The position numbers and the translations under genes were made by a program. The notes under the pieces are model-generated. The model was not told the DNA's origin, made no database searches, and worked only from the letters and a program-made list of their open reading frames with translations. 64,000 bases of DNA from Planctomycetota bacterium (GTDB taxonomy: Bacteria; Planctomycetota; Phycisphaerae; Sedimentisphaerales; Anaerobacaceae): positions 34,991 through 98,990 of the forward strand of contig JAUWIG010000040.1 of the NCBI GenBank assembly GCA_030605475.1. The letters run 5' to 3'. Shown piece by piece: positions 24,253 through 33,787 of this stretch. The first letter of the stretch is position 1; each line of letters starts with the position of its first letter.

Positions 24253-25314
24253 TTACGCCTTTCGCTCTGCCGATGGTTTGCCTACAAACTTTTTATGACG
24301 GTCGGGAAACTTAAATGGTATTGTTATAATTGCCCATATCGACCCAAGGCCGTAAGATACGTGTGATACTACAAATGACCATAAAATCAAGATAGCGGAA
24401 GATTTTGTCTGGCGTGCACACCGAATCGAAAAAGTACATGCAACCGACAGATACAGCAAAATATAACATAGCAGCATCCATTTAACAGTCCACCAGAAAA
24501 AAGCTCCTATGGTAAAAGTAATTAGTCCTAAAACAAAAACCATCGGAACAAAGTGCCTCAGAGACAATCCGGCACTTTCACCTGTGAGCCAAACGGTATA
24601 TAGATTCCAGAGGCCATTGTTAAATGCCTGCTGCCATAATCCGCGATAAGTAGCCCGATTGTAATAGCCGACCTCTATTTCAGGTGAGATTATAATACGG
24701 CCACCGGCTTTGCGTATCCTGTGATTCAGTTCAGAGTCCTCGTTACGTACCAGTCTTTCATCGTACAAACCTATCTTTTCAAAAAGTTCACGTTTGAACA
24801 TTCCAAATGCGACGTTATCGGTTTCCTGCTCCTGCTCAGAACCGCCTATCCTGTGCACTGACTTGCCGACGCCGAACCTGTTACTGGTCGCCGCAGCAAT
24901 CGCCCTGGCCACAGGCGTATCAGCTCCCGGCAAAGTATTCCAGTAGCCTCCGGCATTGGCGGCACCGGTCCGTTCGGACAGTTCTATGCATTTGCGGATA
25001 TAACTCGAATCATAAGTTGCGTGACAATCAATTCTGGCAATATAGTCACCCTGAGCCGCCTTTATCCCAATATTCATCGCTGCAGCCTGTATCCTCGCAG
25101 GATTATCCAGCAGCCTTATGCGACTGTCCTTAGCGGCCATTTTTTGAACAATCTCGCGGGTGCCATCAGTACTCATTCCGTCTACAACAAGCACCTCTAT
25201 CTTCTCAGCGGGATAATCACTTTGTAAAATCGAATTCAAAGTATTTTCTATAAATCGAGCTTCACTATGGCACGGTGCAATTACACTAACCATTGGAAGA
25301 CCAGCTTCAACCAT
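24253..25314 (-). CDS. Family 2 glycosyltransferase with C-terminal membrane segments (ExoA-like)
   Basis: 353 residues. GT2 catalytic domain SVIAPCHSEARFIENTLNSI, then VVDGMSTDGT, IARIDCHATYD (DxD-like metal site) and RNEDSELNHRIRKAGG. The last ~110 residues hold three or four hydrophobic segments, as in ExoA-type succinoglycan transferases that work at the membrane on lipid-linked intermediates. Ends convergently with the methyltransferase gene. Confidence 0.87.
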   Translation of the reverse strand: MVEAGLPMVSVIAPCHSEARFIENTLNSILQSDYPAEKIEVLVVDGMSTDGTREIVQKMAAKDSRIRLLDNPARIQAAAMNIGIKAAQGDYIARIDCHATYDSSYIRKCIELSERTGAANAGGYWNTLPGADTPVARAIAAATSNRFGVGKSVHRIGGSEQEQETDNVAFGMFKRELFEKIGLYDERLVRNEDSELNHRIRKAGGRIIISPEIEVGYYNRATYRGLWQQAFNNGLWNLYTVWLTGESAGLSLRHFVPMVFVLGLITFTIGAFFWWTVKWMLLCYILLYLSVACTFSIRCARQTKSSAILILWSFVVSHVSYGLGSIWAIITIPFKFPDRHKKFVGKPSAERKA

Positions 25315-25404
25315 AAATCAAGAATCTCCAGCAAAAATTGGTGGATTTAATGTTTCCTCCGGTCCTGACAGCATCTGAGCGGCCGATTTCCTGTTGTGTT
25401 GCAC

Positions 25405-25872
25405 TTATTTTTTCTTGTTTGGCCCGTGTGTATTAAGCTCTTTCTGCTCAGCATAGAAACGCTTGAGGGTTTTTCTGAGAAAAGTTGAACTTCTGCCTGT
25501 TGTGTAAGGTAAATATACCACCCTTCTTCCGTTCTTGACCATGAAATCGTGCCCTCTCACTTTGCGCTGCCACCAGTCATCTCCAACAGCAAGAATATCC
25601 ACATCCAGCTGTTTTAGTAGTTCGTCCCTTTTTATCACTCGTTCCGGGATTACTGCGTCAACATATCGGCATGCTGTTAGAACACCGACCCTGTCCTCAT
25701 AACTCATGAGGGGGTGGTACCCTTTATCCTTCATTACCAATTCATCCGTTTTAACTCCGACGATAAGAATATCTCCCAATGCCTTTGCGCTTTGTAATAA
25801 ATTCAGATGCCCGATATGAAACATATCCCACGTTCCCGGAGTAAACACAATTACTTTACCATCTCTTGACAT
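25405..25872 (-). CDS. HxGH-type cytidylyltransferase (glycerol-3-phosphate/TagD-like)
   Basis: 155-residue nucleotidyltransferase with the N-terminal GTWDMFHIGHLNLL (HxGH) motif, SYEDRVGVLTACRYVD and VGDDWW. YTTGRSST near the end stands where TagD has its RTxGISTT motif. Such enzymes activate an alcohol phosphate such as glycerol 3-phosphate with CTP; an ADP-heptose-type RfaE2 role is the alternative. Its partner is likely the CDP-alcohol phosphotransferase encoded about 90 bases downstream in coordinate terms (upstream in transcription). Confidence 0.82.
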   Translation of the reverse strand: MSRDGKVIVFTPGTWDMFHIGHLNLLQSAKALGDILIVGVKTDELVMKDKGYHPLMSYEDRVGVLTACRYVDAVIPERVIKRDELLKQLDVDILAVGDDWWQRKVRGHDFMVKNGRRVVYLPYTTGRSSTFLRKTLKRFYAEQKELNTHGPNKKK

Positions 25873-25959
25873 AATCTTAAACCCTTAAATGAACCTCATA
25901 GTATATTGATTTATCTAAATTTGCAATTTGTCGCCAAAGTGCGGATTGTTCGAATACAC

Positions 25960-26700
25960 TTATGCTTTATCAAGCATACCCTTCGTCCCGGGCCAATCCT
26001 GGTAGACTTGCTCATATCGACCTTTTCGGCGGTGGTTCAACAGTATGCATAGTTTACCCAAACTCAGCAAGGTCCCCGCTATCATACCATAAAAGAACCA
26101 CACTCCACCTTCAGGCAGACCGATAAGGCCACCAATCAGTGGAAAAATAACAAATTCCATTAGCTGTTCGTCATCGAAGGTATATAGTGCTAATGACCTT
26201 GGAATAAAACGGCGTACGACTTTTCTATGAAAGTTGGGAAATTCCAAATCGAATGCCAAAACTCCTGCTTTACCGTACAATTTATGCACTACAACATGGA
26301 CGACCAAAACTACAGCTGTCAATATTGCTAACAGCATTCCACTGTTAATGTAGAAGAAAATCGCAATCCCGAGAAAAGCTGAAGGTTTTCGCACGGCATC
26401 AGCCATATTGTCCAGTTTGCCGCCGAACTCTGACGATATCTCGCGCAACCTTGCGACCTTACCATCGATATTATCACAGAAGAACGAGAATTCAAAAAAC
26501 ACTGCACCCCATATCCACTGTCCCCGGGCAAAGAACACTCCGTTCACCAGCCCCGCCAAAAGCGAAAGAAATGTAATCAGATTAGGATGCACTTTCAATG
26601 CAGCCAGCACGGGCGCCAATGGTATGGAAATTATTTCAGGAATCAGCATATTCCACGGCTGATATGCTTTAACGTACACAGGTCTGGATTTTTCCTTCAT
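25960..26700 (-). CDS. CDP-alcohol phosphatidyltransferase family protein
   Basis: 246-residue membrane enzyme with about six hydrophobic segments. The full catalytic motif is present: DNIDGKVAR, then G-x3-D and D-x3-D in GGKLDNMAD. These enzymes displace CMP from a CDP-activated alcohol onto an acceptor alcohol, making phospholipids or phosphodiester-linked glycan substituents. Next to the cytidylyltransferase it forms a two-gene activation and transfer pair inside the glycan locus. The acceptor is unknown. Confidence 0.85.
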   Translation of the reverse strand: MKEKSRPVYVKAYQPWNMLIPEIISIPLAPVLAALKVHPNLITFLSLLAGLVNGVFFARGQWIWGAVFFEFSFFCDNIDGKVARLREISSEFGGKLDNMADAVRKPSAFLGIAIFFYINSGMLLAILTAVVLVVHVVVHKLYGKAGVLAFDLEFPNFHRKVVRRFIPRSLALYTFDDEQLMEFVIFPLIGGLIGLPEGGVWFFYGMIAGTLLSLGKLCILLNHRRKGRYEQVYQDWPGTKGMLDKA

Positions 26701-26819
26701 ATTACACCTTTCATATATAATTCTATCATAATGCCCGGCCGTAGTTCAGCTAATTTTCCTTTATCATTTCGGTGACCAATATGCTGGCAGACTTTTTAAA
26801 CATTCTCAGTAAAACGCGT

Positions 26820-28064
26820 TTATGCCCCTGTACTGCATTTTGCTGTTGATTCGATAATTCCTAATGCTTTCATCGCCAGCTTATCCCTGTCAAACTCTTC
26901 GACGGCAACGCGCCGGGCGTTTCTGCCCATCTCAACTAAAAGTTCTCTATGCGAGTGAAGATACAACACCTTTTCAACAAACTGCTCAAGATTGCACAAA
27001 TCGCAGCCAAAGCCGGCAGCGTTATCTTCAAGAACTTTCCCCTGCCAGCCGCTGTAGTTCAAGAGAATCAGCTTACCCGCACTTAAACTGTCAAAAAACT
27101 TATTAGCCGAGTTATGCTCCAATATTGGGTATTTGGCGATTATAACTAAGCCTGCATCCGCTGCTGCAAAAATCTCCGGTAGTTGTCGTTTAGGCACGGA
27201 AGGCAGGATTTCTACGTTTGCCAGGCCAAGCTCTTTTACCCTGCTCTCCAAAAGTGGCTTTTGACTTCCGTCACCTATCAGCACAAACATAATATCGCGA
27301 TGTTCTTTGAGCTTTTCAGCAGCGTTGATAACAAAATCCAGACCATTAATCCTGCCCATTGTACCTGCATGGAGAAAAACGAGTTTATCGTCCCAGCCCC
27401 TTTCTTTTCTTACCGCAGAACCATCAATATCTGGCCGATAGAAGCTGGTCTCAGAAAAGTTGGGGATAATCGTTATCGGCTTGTCTTTCAGCTTTTCCCT
27501 GACCATAACTTCTCTTACGCTATCAGCCATGCTTGGCGAACATACAATGATTGAATCACTGTGCTGATAAATAGTTTTCTCCAGCCACAAGAGCGCTCTA
27601 ATCATGATATTGCTTTTTATGATTCCCATTTCTATGAGTATTTCAGGCCATTGGTCGGTAACCTCAAACACGAAGGGTATCTTTTTGAGCCGCTTTGCTG
27701 CTATCGCAGGAATGCCGATAGTCAAGGGTGTACTTCTTGCGTAGATAACGTCAACGTTCTTCGTAAGCAAGGCCGTTATCACCGACACAAACAAAAAAGC
27801 TATCCAGGACAAGCAGCGGCTCATCTTGCCCATTTTCTGTCTGTATGGTATGCTAAATGTGAGCACATTAATCCCTTCAACATTTAATTTTTTGAAGAAC
27901 ACCCCTGTCGCGTTTCTCAAATCTTCAGACACAAGGTTGGCGGTCGTGGTCAGCACCGTAACCTTGTGTCCCCGTGCCATCCATAAACGGGAAAACTCAT
28001 ATGCTCGCGTGACATTCGTCCCATTTGGGGTCGAAAAGTATTGGTTAATATAAAGAATATTCAT
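26820..28064 (-). CDS. Family 4 glycosyltransferase (WbuB/WcaI-like)
   Basis: 414 residues, GT-B fold. N-terminal NILYINQYFSTPNGTNVTRA and ARGHKVTVLTTT match the WbuB-type branch. The donor-binding half has LHAGTMGRINGLDFVINA, LIGDGSQKP and the acidic region HNSANKFFDSLSAGK. A hydrophobic stretch at residues 85-105 may attach it to the membrane. Probably adds an amino sugar to the repeat unit, by analogy with WbuB; the actual sugar is not predictable. Confidence 0.87.
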   Translation of the reverse strand: MNILYINQYFSTPNGTNVTRAYEFSRLWMARGHKVTVLTTTANLVSEDLRNATGVFFKKLNVEGINVLTFSIPYRQKMGKMSRCLSWIAFLFVSVITALLTKNVDVIYARSTPLTIGIPAIAAKRLKKIPFVFEVTDQWPEILIEMGIIKSNIMIRALLWLEKTIYQHSDSIIVCSPSMADSVREVMVREKLKDKPITIIPNFSETSFYRPDIDGSAVRKERGWDDKLVFLHAGTMGRINGLDFVINAAEKLKEHRDIMFVLIGDGSQKPLLESRVKELGLANVEILPSVPKRQLPEIFAAADAGLVIIAKYPILEHNSANKFFDSLSAGKLILLNYSGWQGKVLEDNAAGFGCDLCNLEQFVEKVLYLHSHRELLVEMGRNARRVAVEEFDRDKLAMKALGIIESTAKCSTGA

Positions 28065-28098
28065 GTATGGTTACACGCACCGCTCAAAGTTTAATGTC

Positions 28099-29232
28099 TT
28101 ACTTTTTAAGCAGGTCTTCATAGCACTTAAGCAACACCTTGAATTCCGATGACCAGTTATATTTGTTCCGCACCGCGGCCATTCCGCGCTGGCCCATCGC
28201 AGCCAATTCATCCGTGTCGGCAAGCATCCTTTCGCAAACATCGACCACCTCGTCGATGTTGGTTGAGTCTGCCATCATACCGGTTCGCTCACCTTCAACA
28301 TACGGCCGCCACTGGTCAAAATTAGATGCCAAAACAGGCGTCCCCACCATCATATATTCAATGATTTTGGTTGCCAGACACGTAGTGTAATTTGGTACGG
28401 GCAGTAGTAAACACATACCAATTGTCGCTTGCGAAACAAGCTTCATTGCTTTTAACCAATCCAAGCGACCTGTAAGTACAACTTTATCTTGCAGATGCGA
28501 CTTTTCAATTTTCGATTTTAGTTCTTTGCCAAGTTTCTCACGATAATGCCCTACAATTTGCATGCGAAAATCATGCCCCCTTTCGGCAAGTTTACGCGCC
28601 AGTTCAACATAAACCATAGCTCCTCGAATTTTAGCCACGCCGCCAACATACACGAGCAACGGAACCGCAGATTTTCTCTTTTCATCACTTGCGATTGCAA
28701 TCATTTCAGGATAATTTTGTACCAGGTATGTATTTGATGAATAATCTGATACAGTGTTTTTGTTGGCAACTATCAGCGGTTGCCCAGTAATAAACATACG
28801 CTCCAACAATCTATAACAAAGAGATATTGGTTTTCTCGTAAACCTTGGCAGGTAATGCTTGCTCATTATCTGTCGCGGAACCGATTCATGTATATCGAAG
28901 ACCACCTTTTTACCAAGTACCCATCGCAACACGAATCCCATAAGCAGCAATTCCGGGTCGTGATAATGATACAGCGAGGCTTTAGTCTCCAAAGCGTTCT
29001 TCATAGCTACCCAGGGCATAAACAGCATGCGCAACAATCTATTCTTTACCACTCGAATAGGATGTATATGCACACCTTCCCTTACGGCGGGCTCACTTGC
29101 AGAAATGACCAGATGAACTTCGTATCCAGCCCTTGCCAAAGAGCGACATTCTCGGTAAAAAATGCGAACATCCTCAATGGGATGGACGGTTGAAATATGG
29201 CATATACGCCTTTGGTCTTTATGCGGCACCAT
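28099..29232 (-). CDS. Family 4 glycosyltransferase, copy A of a duplicated pair
   Basis: 377 residues, GT-B fold: VLHYHDPE-type N-terminal motif (SLYHYHDPELLLMG), VFDIHESVPRQI, LVYVGGVAKIRGAMVYVELA, and donor site LATKIIEYMMVGTPVLASNF. The C-terminal part is nearly the same as the protein encoded at 34190-35374 (shared PYVEGERTGMMAD, then MAAVRNKYNWSSEFKVLLKC against MEAVRTKYNWNVEFKVLLKC). The two arose by duplication. A GNAT-like gene accompanies each copy. Sugar unknown. Confidence 0.87.
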   Translation of the reverse strand: MVPHKDQRRICHISTVHPIEDVRIFYRECRSLARAGYEVHLVISASEPAVREGVHIHPIRVVKNRLLRMLFMPWVAMKNALETKASLYHYHDPELLLMGFVLRWVLGKKVVFDIHESVPRQIMSKHYLPRFTRKPISLCYRLLERMFITGQPLIVANKNTVSDYSSNTYLVQNYPEMIAIASDEKRKSAVPLLVYVGGVAKIRGAMVYVELARKLAERGHDFRMQIVGHYREKLGKELKSKIEKSHLQDKVVLTGRLDWLKAMKLVSQATIGMCLLLPVPNYTTCLATKIIEYMMVGTPVLASNFDQWRPYVEGERTGMMADSTNIDEVVDVCERMLADTDELAAMGQRGMAAVRNKYNWSSEFKVLLKCYEDLLKK

Positions 29233-29599
29233 CTTCTCCTGGTTTCTTGGTTATATAGGTTTTCACTTGGGACTTCCGATTTCTGCCCAGTTATATGCCG
29301 GTCTCAAATCTTTGACAGCGATGTGCCATTTACGCTTTTTCATGTTTTCTGTGTTTATCAATGATTGTGGAAGGATAGTCTAAAACCATCTTGGCATTTC
29401 GCTCGACACCAACCCTTGCCTCGTTTTTTTCTTTCCGCAACTTTCATTCTCACGCGGCCGTGAATTATTGAAATTCCATTGAAGCTCGCAAACTTCGGTT
29501 TTTGAGTAAATGTTTGCAGCATTTTAGCAGTTGCTGAAATTCTGAAGACCAAGCATATATACCTTGTTGTCCCTCAGCTAGTCAGGCGCGAAACGGCTT
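29233..29599. other. Gene-free stretch (367 bases) between glycosyltransferase A and the GNAT-like gene
   Basis: Contains only short open frames without family resemblance, for example a 27-codon minus-strand frame from an ATG near 29340 to about 29260. The composition resembles the neighbouring coding DNA, so it may be the decayed remains of a gene, but I recognise nothing in it. Confidence 0.4.
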
Positions 29600-30454
29600 C
29601 TAATGCTTTCTGGTGGCTTTTGCAATATCCTGCGCGGCCAGCAGGCTTTCCAAAATTGCATAGTGTCGGCTTGGAAGCAAAAGCTTGCAGACTTTTCTAA
29701 AAATCCTGGCTAAACTAAGCATCGCCCGAACAGACGGCGTCAGATATAACCCCAATCTACCATACGCCTTCCGCCAGCCCAGACGCAAAAGAAAATCACC
29801 TATATCTGTTTCATGCAGCAAAGCCCGAGAACCATTGTCAATTTCCTTATAGCCCTCTTCTTTAAGATAATGGTACACTATCATATAGTACAAAGCATAC
29901 ATCGGATATAATTTTGAATATGCTGGGTCAAATTTCGCCACACGCACTTGTATGCTTTGTCCGCAAGTACGCAACAATGCATAGGCTACCAACTTTTTAT
30001 CTACGAACACACCTAGCGCCTCAAAGCCCGGTATCTCGGAGAGGCTGCGCGTCTTCTCTCTAAACTTCTCCCTGGACATCGGTTCAAAGTTGCTGTAACG
30101 AGAAGCCGCATTAGCGTATACATCATATCCGTTATCCGCGAGCCACAGGTAATCTACTTGACGAACGGTACAGCCCTTCAAACTGCGACGAACATAGTAC
30201 CGGGCCTTCTTGCTCTTTATCTTATCTGTATCATAATCAACTGTATCGCACACATAGTTGTACCAGGGCCACTCCTCGTCACAGTCGTAATCGTAAGTCC
30301 ATGTTGCCAGCAGCGCACCTTTTTCACGCGCAAACCTCCGCACCGCATCCCGACTGAGGTCGTCCTTCAAATGCTTACCCATATAGTTAAGCCTTTTCCC
30401 CCCACTCCTGCTCAACCAGACATCCTCAGAAAAAATCAAATCACCGTCACCCAT
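29600..30454 (-). CDS. GNAT/FemAB-like acyltransferase-fold protein
   Basis: 284 residues, no signal peptide. The region ARYYVRRSLKGCTVRQV and the C-terminal half with AYALLRTCGQSIQVRVAKFDP, MYALYYMIVYHYLKEEGYKEIDNGSRAL and DFLLRLGWRKAYGRLGL resemble the FemAB/GNAT-like proteins (peptidoglycan-bridge or sugar N-acyl transfer) that occur in polysaccharide loci. Motif A of classical GNAT enzymes is not clear, so this is a fold-level guess. It may N-acylate an amino sugar. Confidence 0.55.
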   Translation of the reverse strand: MGDGDLIFSEDVWLSRSGGKRLNYMGKHLKDDLSRDAVRRFAREKGALLATWTYDYDCDEEWPWYNYVCDTVDYDTDKIKSKKARYYVRRSLKGCTVRQVDYLWLADNGYDVYANAASRYSNFEPMSREKFREKTRSLSEIPGFEALGVFVDKKLVAYALLRTCGQSIQVRVAKFDPAYSKLYPMYALYYMIVYHYLKEEGYKEIDNGSRALLHETDIGDFLLRLGWRKAYGRLGLYLTPSVRAMLSLARIFRKVCKLLLPSRHYAILESLLAAQDIAKATRKH

Positions 30455-30515
30455 CTATCATCCTTTGGTAAAGTTTTGAATACCTTGTTTCTATCAACTA
30501 TGCTTCATATACCGG

Positions 30516-31064
30516 TTATGACTCATCGGGATAATATTTAGTACTCCTCAAGCAACCACACAGCCATCTTTTCTGAGCAAATTCACCGGTTTTTACCCCG
30601 CCGGCCTTATGGATGCCTTTCAAACTCGGCGTGTTACCGCATGCTGACAAGCCCCAATATATCTGAGCCTGTATATCTGATTGTACCACCTTTCGCAACT
30701 GGGCTGGATAAATTCCCAACCCACGGAACCTTGGCGATGTTAAGCAGGAAATTATGAGATATGAATCCTCTGTGACAAAAAGATAGCGCGACCTAATTTT
30801 TTGGGCGGGGACAACCCACTCTACATGGGCCAGTTCTCCTTCGGCAAAAGCTAACAGAATATATGTCTTGGGTGAACCATATCGCCACTTAAGGTATGAA
30901 GTTGTAAAGCGTCCCTGAAGTTGTCTCAACTGACTCCACTGCTGAGCCGTTACATCACGCAGCCGTAGCAGTTTTGTGTCTACCTCTATTTTGGGCTCTA
31001 ATCTCTGAGTCGGTTCCTCAGAAAATGTAAAGATTTCATATACTACCCTTGAATAACCAAACAT
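30516..31064 (-). CDS. GNAT acetyltransferase of the glycan locus
   Basis: 182 residues. The acetyl-CoA-binding motif A is SPRFRGLGIYPAQLRKVV (about residue 110), followed by the beta-alpha pair ending ACGNTPSLKGIHKAGGVKTGEF, as in GNATs of surface-polysaccharide clusters. The N-terminal half (EPKIEVDTKLLRLRDVTA and YGSPKTYILLAFAEGELAHV) has a decayed paralogue at 33900-34193. Likely N- or O-acetylates a sugar. Confidence 0.72.
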   Translation of the reverse strand: MFGYSRVVYEIFTFSEEPTQRLEPKIEVDTKLLRLRDVTAQQWSQLRQLQGRFTTSYLKWRYGSPKTYILLAFAEGELAHVEWVVPAQKIRSRYLFVTEDSYLIISCLTSPRFRGLGIYPAQLRKVVQSDIQAQIYWGLSACGNTPSLKGIHKAGGVKTGEFAQKRWLCGCLRSTKYYPDES

Positions 31065-31120
31065 TATCGCAGTCCCTTTCCCGAAAATAGTATTACTGCG
31101 ACTTTTCCATTATATACCAC

Positions 31121-31234
31121 TTAGTCAATCACGCGAGTGAACCCGCAGCTAAGTAAGCCGATGGCAAAGTCAATGCCGCCTTTGAAACCCGGAAGTTTGA
31201 AATAGAGCTGTATCGAATTCAAAGCGCCTCTCAT
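31121..31234 (-). CDS. Small ORF coupled to the thiolase stop codon (37 residues)
   Basis: The ATG at 31232-31234 overlaps the UGA of the thiolase gene (ATGA arrangement), the typical layout of translationally coupled genes. The product is 37 residues and carries LPGFKGGIDFAIGLLSCGF. No family is recognised. It may be a true small protein, or the C-terminal remnant of a lost gene that once followed the thiolase. Confidence 0.35.
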   Translation of the reverse strand: MRGALNSIQLYFKLPGFKGGIDFAIGLLSCGFTRVID

Positions 31235-32463
31235 CTGCCTACAATGAAACATACATTTGTTGTTGCAGTACCACCAAGATTTAATGTGCCTACCCTTTTT
31301 GCACCTGGAATTTGATAATCGCCGGCAGTTTCCGTAACTTGCTTATAGGCGTCAAGCAGTTGTCGTGCGCCTGTGCCCCCCACAGGGTGCCCACAACCAA
31401 TAAGCCCACCGGAAGGATTGATGGGGAGTTTCCCTCCCATTTCTATAACGCCTTGCTCTATTGCTTTCCAGGATTCGCCGGGTTTGGTAAGCCCAAAATG
31501 GTCAATTGCCATGTACTCTGATGTCGTGAAGCAATCGTGGGTCTCAATCACGTCCAAATCCCAGCAATCTGCCAGGCCGGCCCGACTTAATGTATCTACT
31601 ATTGCTTGACGCGTTACTGGTAAAACATATTCGTCTTTCGCTGAATCAGCTATCTTCTTGGCAAACTCAATCGGAGCAGTCCTGTGACCCCAGCCAAGTA
31701 CCCTTGGAATCTGGTCGAGCTTGAGTTGTCTTCTCTTGGCATACTTGGCGGCGAATTCCTCTGAAGCAAGATATAAACACACAGCCCCATCTGTTATCTG
31801 AGAACAATCGGTAACCTTGATTCTCCCGCCAATTATGGTATTATACTTACCCACCGTGCTTGCGTGTTCGAAATTCATAAACCAGTTGCGGGTTTGAGCG
31901 TTTGGATTATTCTTGGCATTATCATAGTTGATTACAGCAATCCGGGCCAGGTATTTATCATCGAGTCCGTATCTCTTATCGTATTCGTCCCCAAGTTTAC
32001 CAAAGAGTTTGGGAAAAGAAAATTCTATCCCGGCTGCTTCCTTTTCATACCAGGCAGCAGTACCTAAGAATTCTCCACCCTTAACCGCATCTACAGTTTT
32101 CATTTGCTCAATGCCAATCAGACACACCAAATCATAAATACCTGCTTGAATATAAGCCATTGCCGAAAGGGCGGCTACGGCACTGGCAGCACAGGCAGCC
32201 TCAAAACGACAGGTGGGCAAGCCGACAAAACGCCGGTCAAAGTCCACAAAAAATGCGCCCAAGTGTCCCTGCATACAGTATAATTCACCCGCAAAATTAC
32301 CGATAAACGCAGCATCGATATCACCAGGCTCAATTTCAGTAGCTTCAATACTCCCTTGATAGGCCTCACGCATCATGGCAACAATATGTTTATTTTCCCT
32401 GCTCCAGTTTCTGGCAAAATCCGTTTGATATCCCCCCAAAATATACACCTGTTCACCTTTCAT
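31231..32463 (-). CDS. Thiolase-superfamily enzyme (SCP2-thiolase-like acyl-CoA C-acetyltransferase)
   Basis: 410 residues. The nucleophilic cysteine is in CRFEAACAASAVAAL (about residue 90), a catalytic histidine in VIETHDCFTTSEY, and the NPSGGLIGCGHPVGGTGARQ loop is intact, so the enzyme looks active. This branch is close to SCP-x-type thiolases, which condense or cleave 3-ketoacyl-CoA. Directly downstream of a hydroxyacyl-CoA dehydrogenase (20-base gap). In a glycan locus the pair might make a short hydroxyacyl-CoA for acylating an amino sugar by the local GNAT proteins; this link is inference. Confidence 0.85.
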   Translation of the reverse strand: MKGEQVYILGGYQTDFARNWSRENKHIVAMMREAYQGSIEATEIEPGDIDAAFIGNFAGELYCMQGHLGAFFVDFDRRFVGLPTCRFEAACAASAVAALSAMAYIQAGIYDLVCLIGIEQMKTVDAVKGGEFLGTAAWYEKEAAGIEFSFPKLFGKLGDEYDKRYGLDDKYLARIAVINYDNAKNNPNAQTRNWFMNFEHASTVGKYNTIIGGRIKVTDCSQITDGAVCLYLASEEFAAKYAKRRQLKLDQIPRVLGWGHRTAPIEFAKKIADSAKDEYVLPVTRQAIVDTLSRAGLADCWDLDVIETHDCFTTSEYMAIDHFGLTKPGESWKAIEQGVIEMGGKLPINPSGGLIGCGHPVGGTGARQLLDAYKQVTETAGDYQIPGAKRVGTLNLGGTATTNVCFIVGR

Positions 32464-32483
32464 TTAATGCTCCTATGTTATAC

Positions 32484-33773
32484 TTACCGGGCCACAAAAT
32501 ATTTTCCCGCGTTGGGAATTTGGTGCGCCGATTCACTTGCGCTTTTAAGCGAATCCGGCACCGCAAAACCCCTTTCTTCCATTAACTCTATGGCATATTC
32601 TTTGCCACCGAGCATATTTACAATCAGACTTGGTGCCGCCCAGTTAAATCCAAACGACATGACCTTATCAATTTCCTCTATACCCAATTCACTCTCAGTA
32701 ACTTCTCCAATACGAGCATAAGAGTATGCAATATACGTACAGAGGATGTCCATAACAATGTCAACTTCTTTGCGGTGGGCGGTCTTGATGGTTTCAAACG
32801 CTTCACGATACATCCCCATGTGGATTTGCTGTTTCGCCTTCTCAACAGAAGCAACATGAGGTTCTATTGCCGGAACATAATCACAGGTTGCAGGGTCAAG
32901 GAAAATGCGTTTCCCACTCTCAAGCTTCTTATAGAAACCACCTTTAGTAAGCGCCTTATTGCCTAAAGACCCATTATCTATCATTTTGTTAATGTAATCT
33001 GGCAGAATAAAGGATTCATGCATTTCGTCATTCGTGTTTTCATATAAATTCTCGATAATCGCTTTGTGAATATCCACCCCGACCAAATCAAGCGTTGCCA
33101 GCGGCGGCATCAGCCTGCCGGTATATGGCCCAATTAAATAATCCATCATCTCTACGCCGTGCTCCTCAGCTAATGCCGTAATCTGATTAAAAAGTAAAAA
33201 AGCGATTCGATTACCCGCAAATCCTGCTATATTTTTAACGGGGATAACCACTCGGCGAAGTTCATGTCCCAGAAAATCCTTCATAAAATCAAAGACCTCA
33301 GGGTCCGTGGCAGCCTGAGTCGCAATCTCGCATGCAAGCATCCTACCAGGCGGATTATAAAAATGGGTCGATAGAAAGTTTCTTTTGAATGATTCAGACC
33401 TCCCTCGTGGTAGCTCTGTTAAGGGCAAACTTGATGTCGTGGAACTCACTATAGCATCTGACCTCTTATATTGGTCTATTTTCTCGTACATTCTCTGCTT
33501 TATTGCGAGGTTCTCACTGACACACTCAACAATCCAGTCAGCCTCTTCCAACGCCTTTTCAAGCAAGTGCTCGTAATCCCCGCACACAATATTGCGACTT
33601 ATCACTTCTGAGCGTGCCTGAGCTATAGCCCGTTCTAAGCCGGACTTTGCTCTTTCCAGTACCCGGCTTAAAAAATAAACCTTTATATCTTTTTGCGCAA
33701 TGAGGCCACCCGTTAGACTTCCTACGGTCCCACTGGAACCGAGAATAATAACGCTCCTTATATTATCAATCAT
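32484..33773 (-). CDS. 3-hydroxyacyl-CoA dehydrogenase family protein
   Basis: 429 residues. N-terminal NAD-binding Rossmann fold VIILGSSGTVGSLTG, variant of GxGxxG. Then SSLPLTELP, the catalytic His in STHFYNPPGRMLACEI and the Asn in KNIAGFAGNRIAF. The C-terminal half is a duplicated helical 3HCDH domain ending FNWAAPSLIVNMLGG. It has no enoyl-CoA hydratase domain, unlike FadB/FadJ. Precedes the thiolase in the same operon and should interconvert 3-hydroxy- and 3-ketoacyl-CoA. Confidence 0.85.
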   Translation of the reverse strand: MIDNIRSVIILGSSGTVGSLTGGLIAQKDIKVYFLSRVLERAKSGLERAIAQARSEVISRNIVCGDYEHLLEKALEEADWIVECVSENLAIKQRMYEKIDQYKRSDAIVSSTTSSLPLTELPRGRSESFKRNFLSTHFYNPPGRMLACEIATQAATDPEVFDFMKDFLGHELRRVVIPVKNIAGFAGNRIAFLLFNQITALAEEHGVEMMDYLIGPYTGRLMPPLATLDLVGVDIHKAIIENLYENTNDEMHESFILPDYINKMIDNGSLGNKALTKGGFYKKLESGKRIFLDPATCDYVPAIEPHVASVEKAKQQIHMGMYREAFETIKTAHRKEVDIVMDILCTYIAYSYARIGEVTESELGIEEIDKVMSFGFNWAAPSLIVNMLGGKEYAIELMEERGFAVPDSLKSASESAHQIPNAGKYFVAR

Positions 33774-33787
33774 ACTAATTCGCCCTT

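Noticed and set aside
29358..29552. 64-codon minus-strand open frame between glycosyltransferase A and the GNAT-like gene
   Set aside because: Composition is basic and low in conserved patterns, there is no ribosome-binding site, and no family is recognised.
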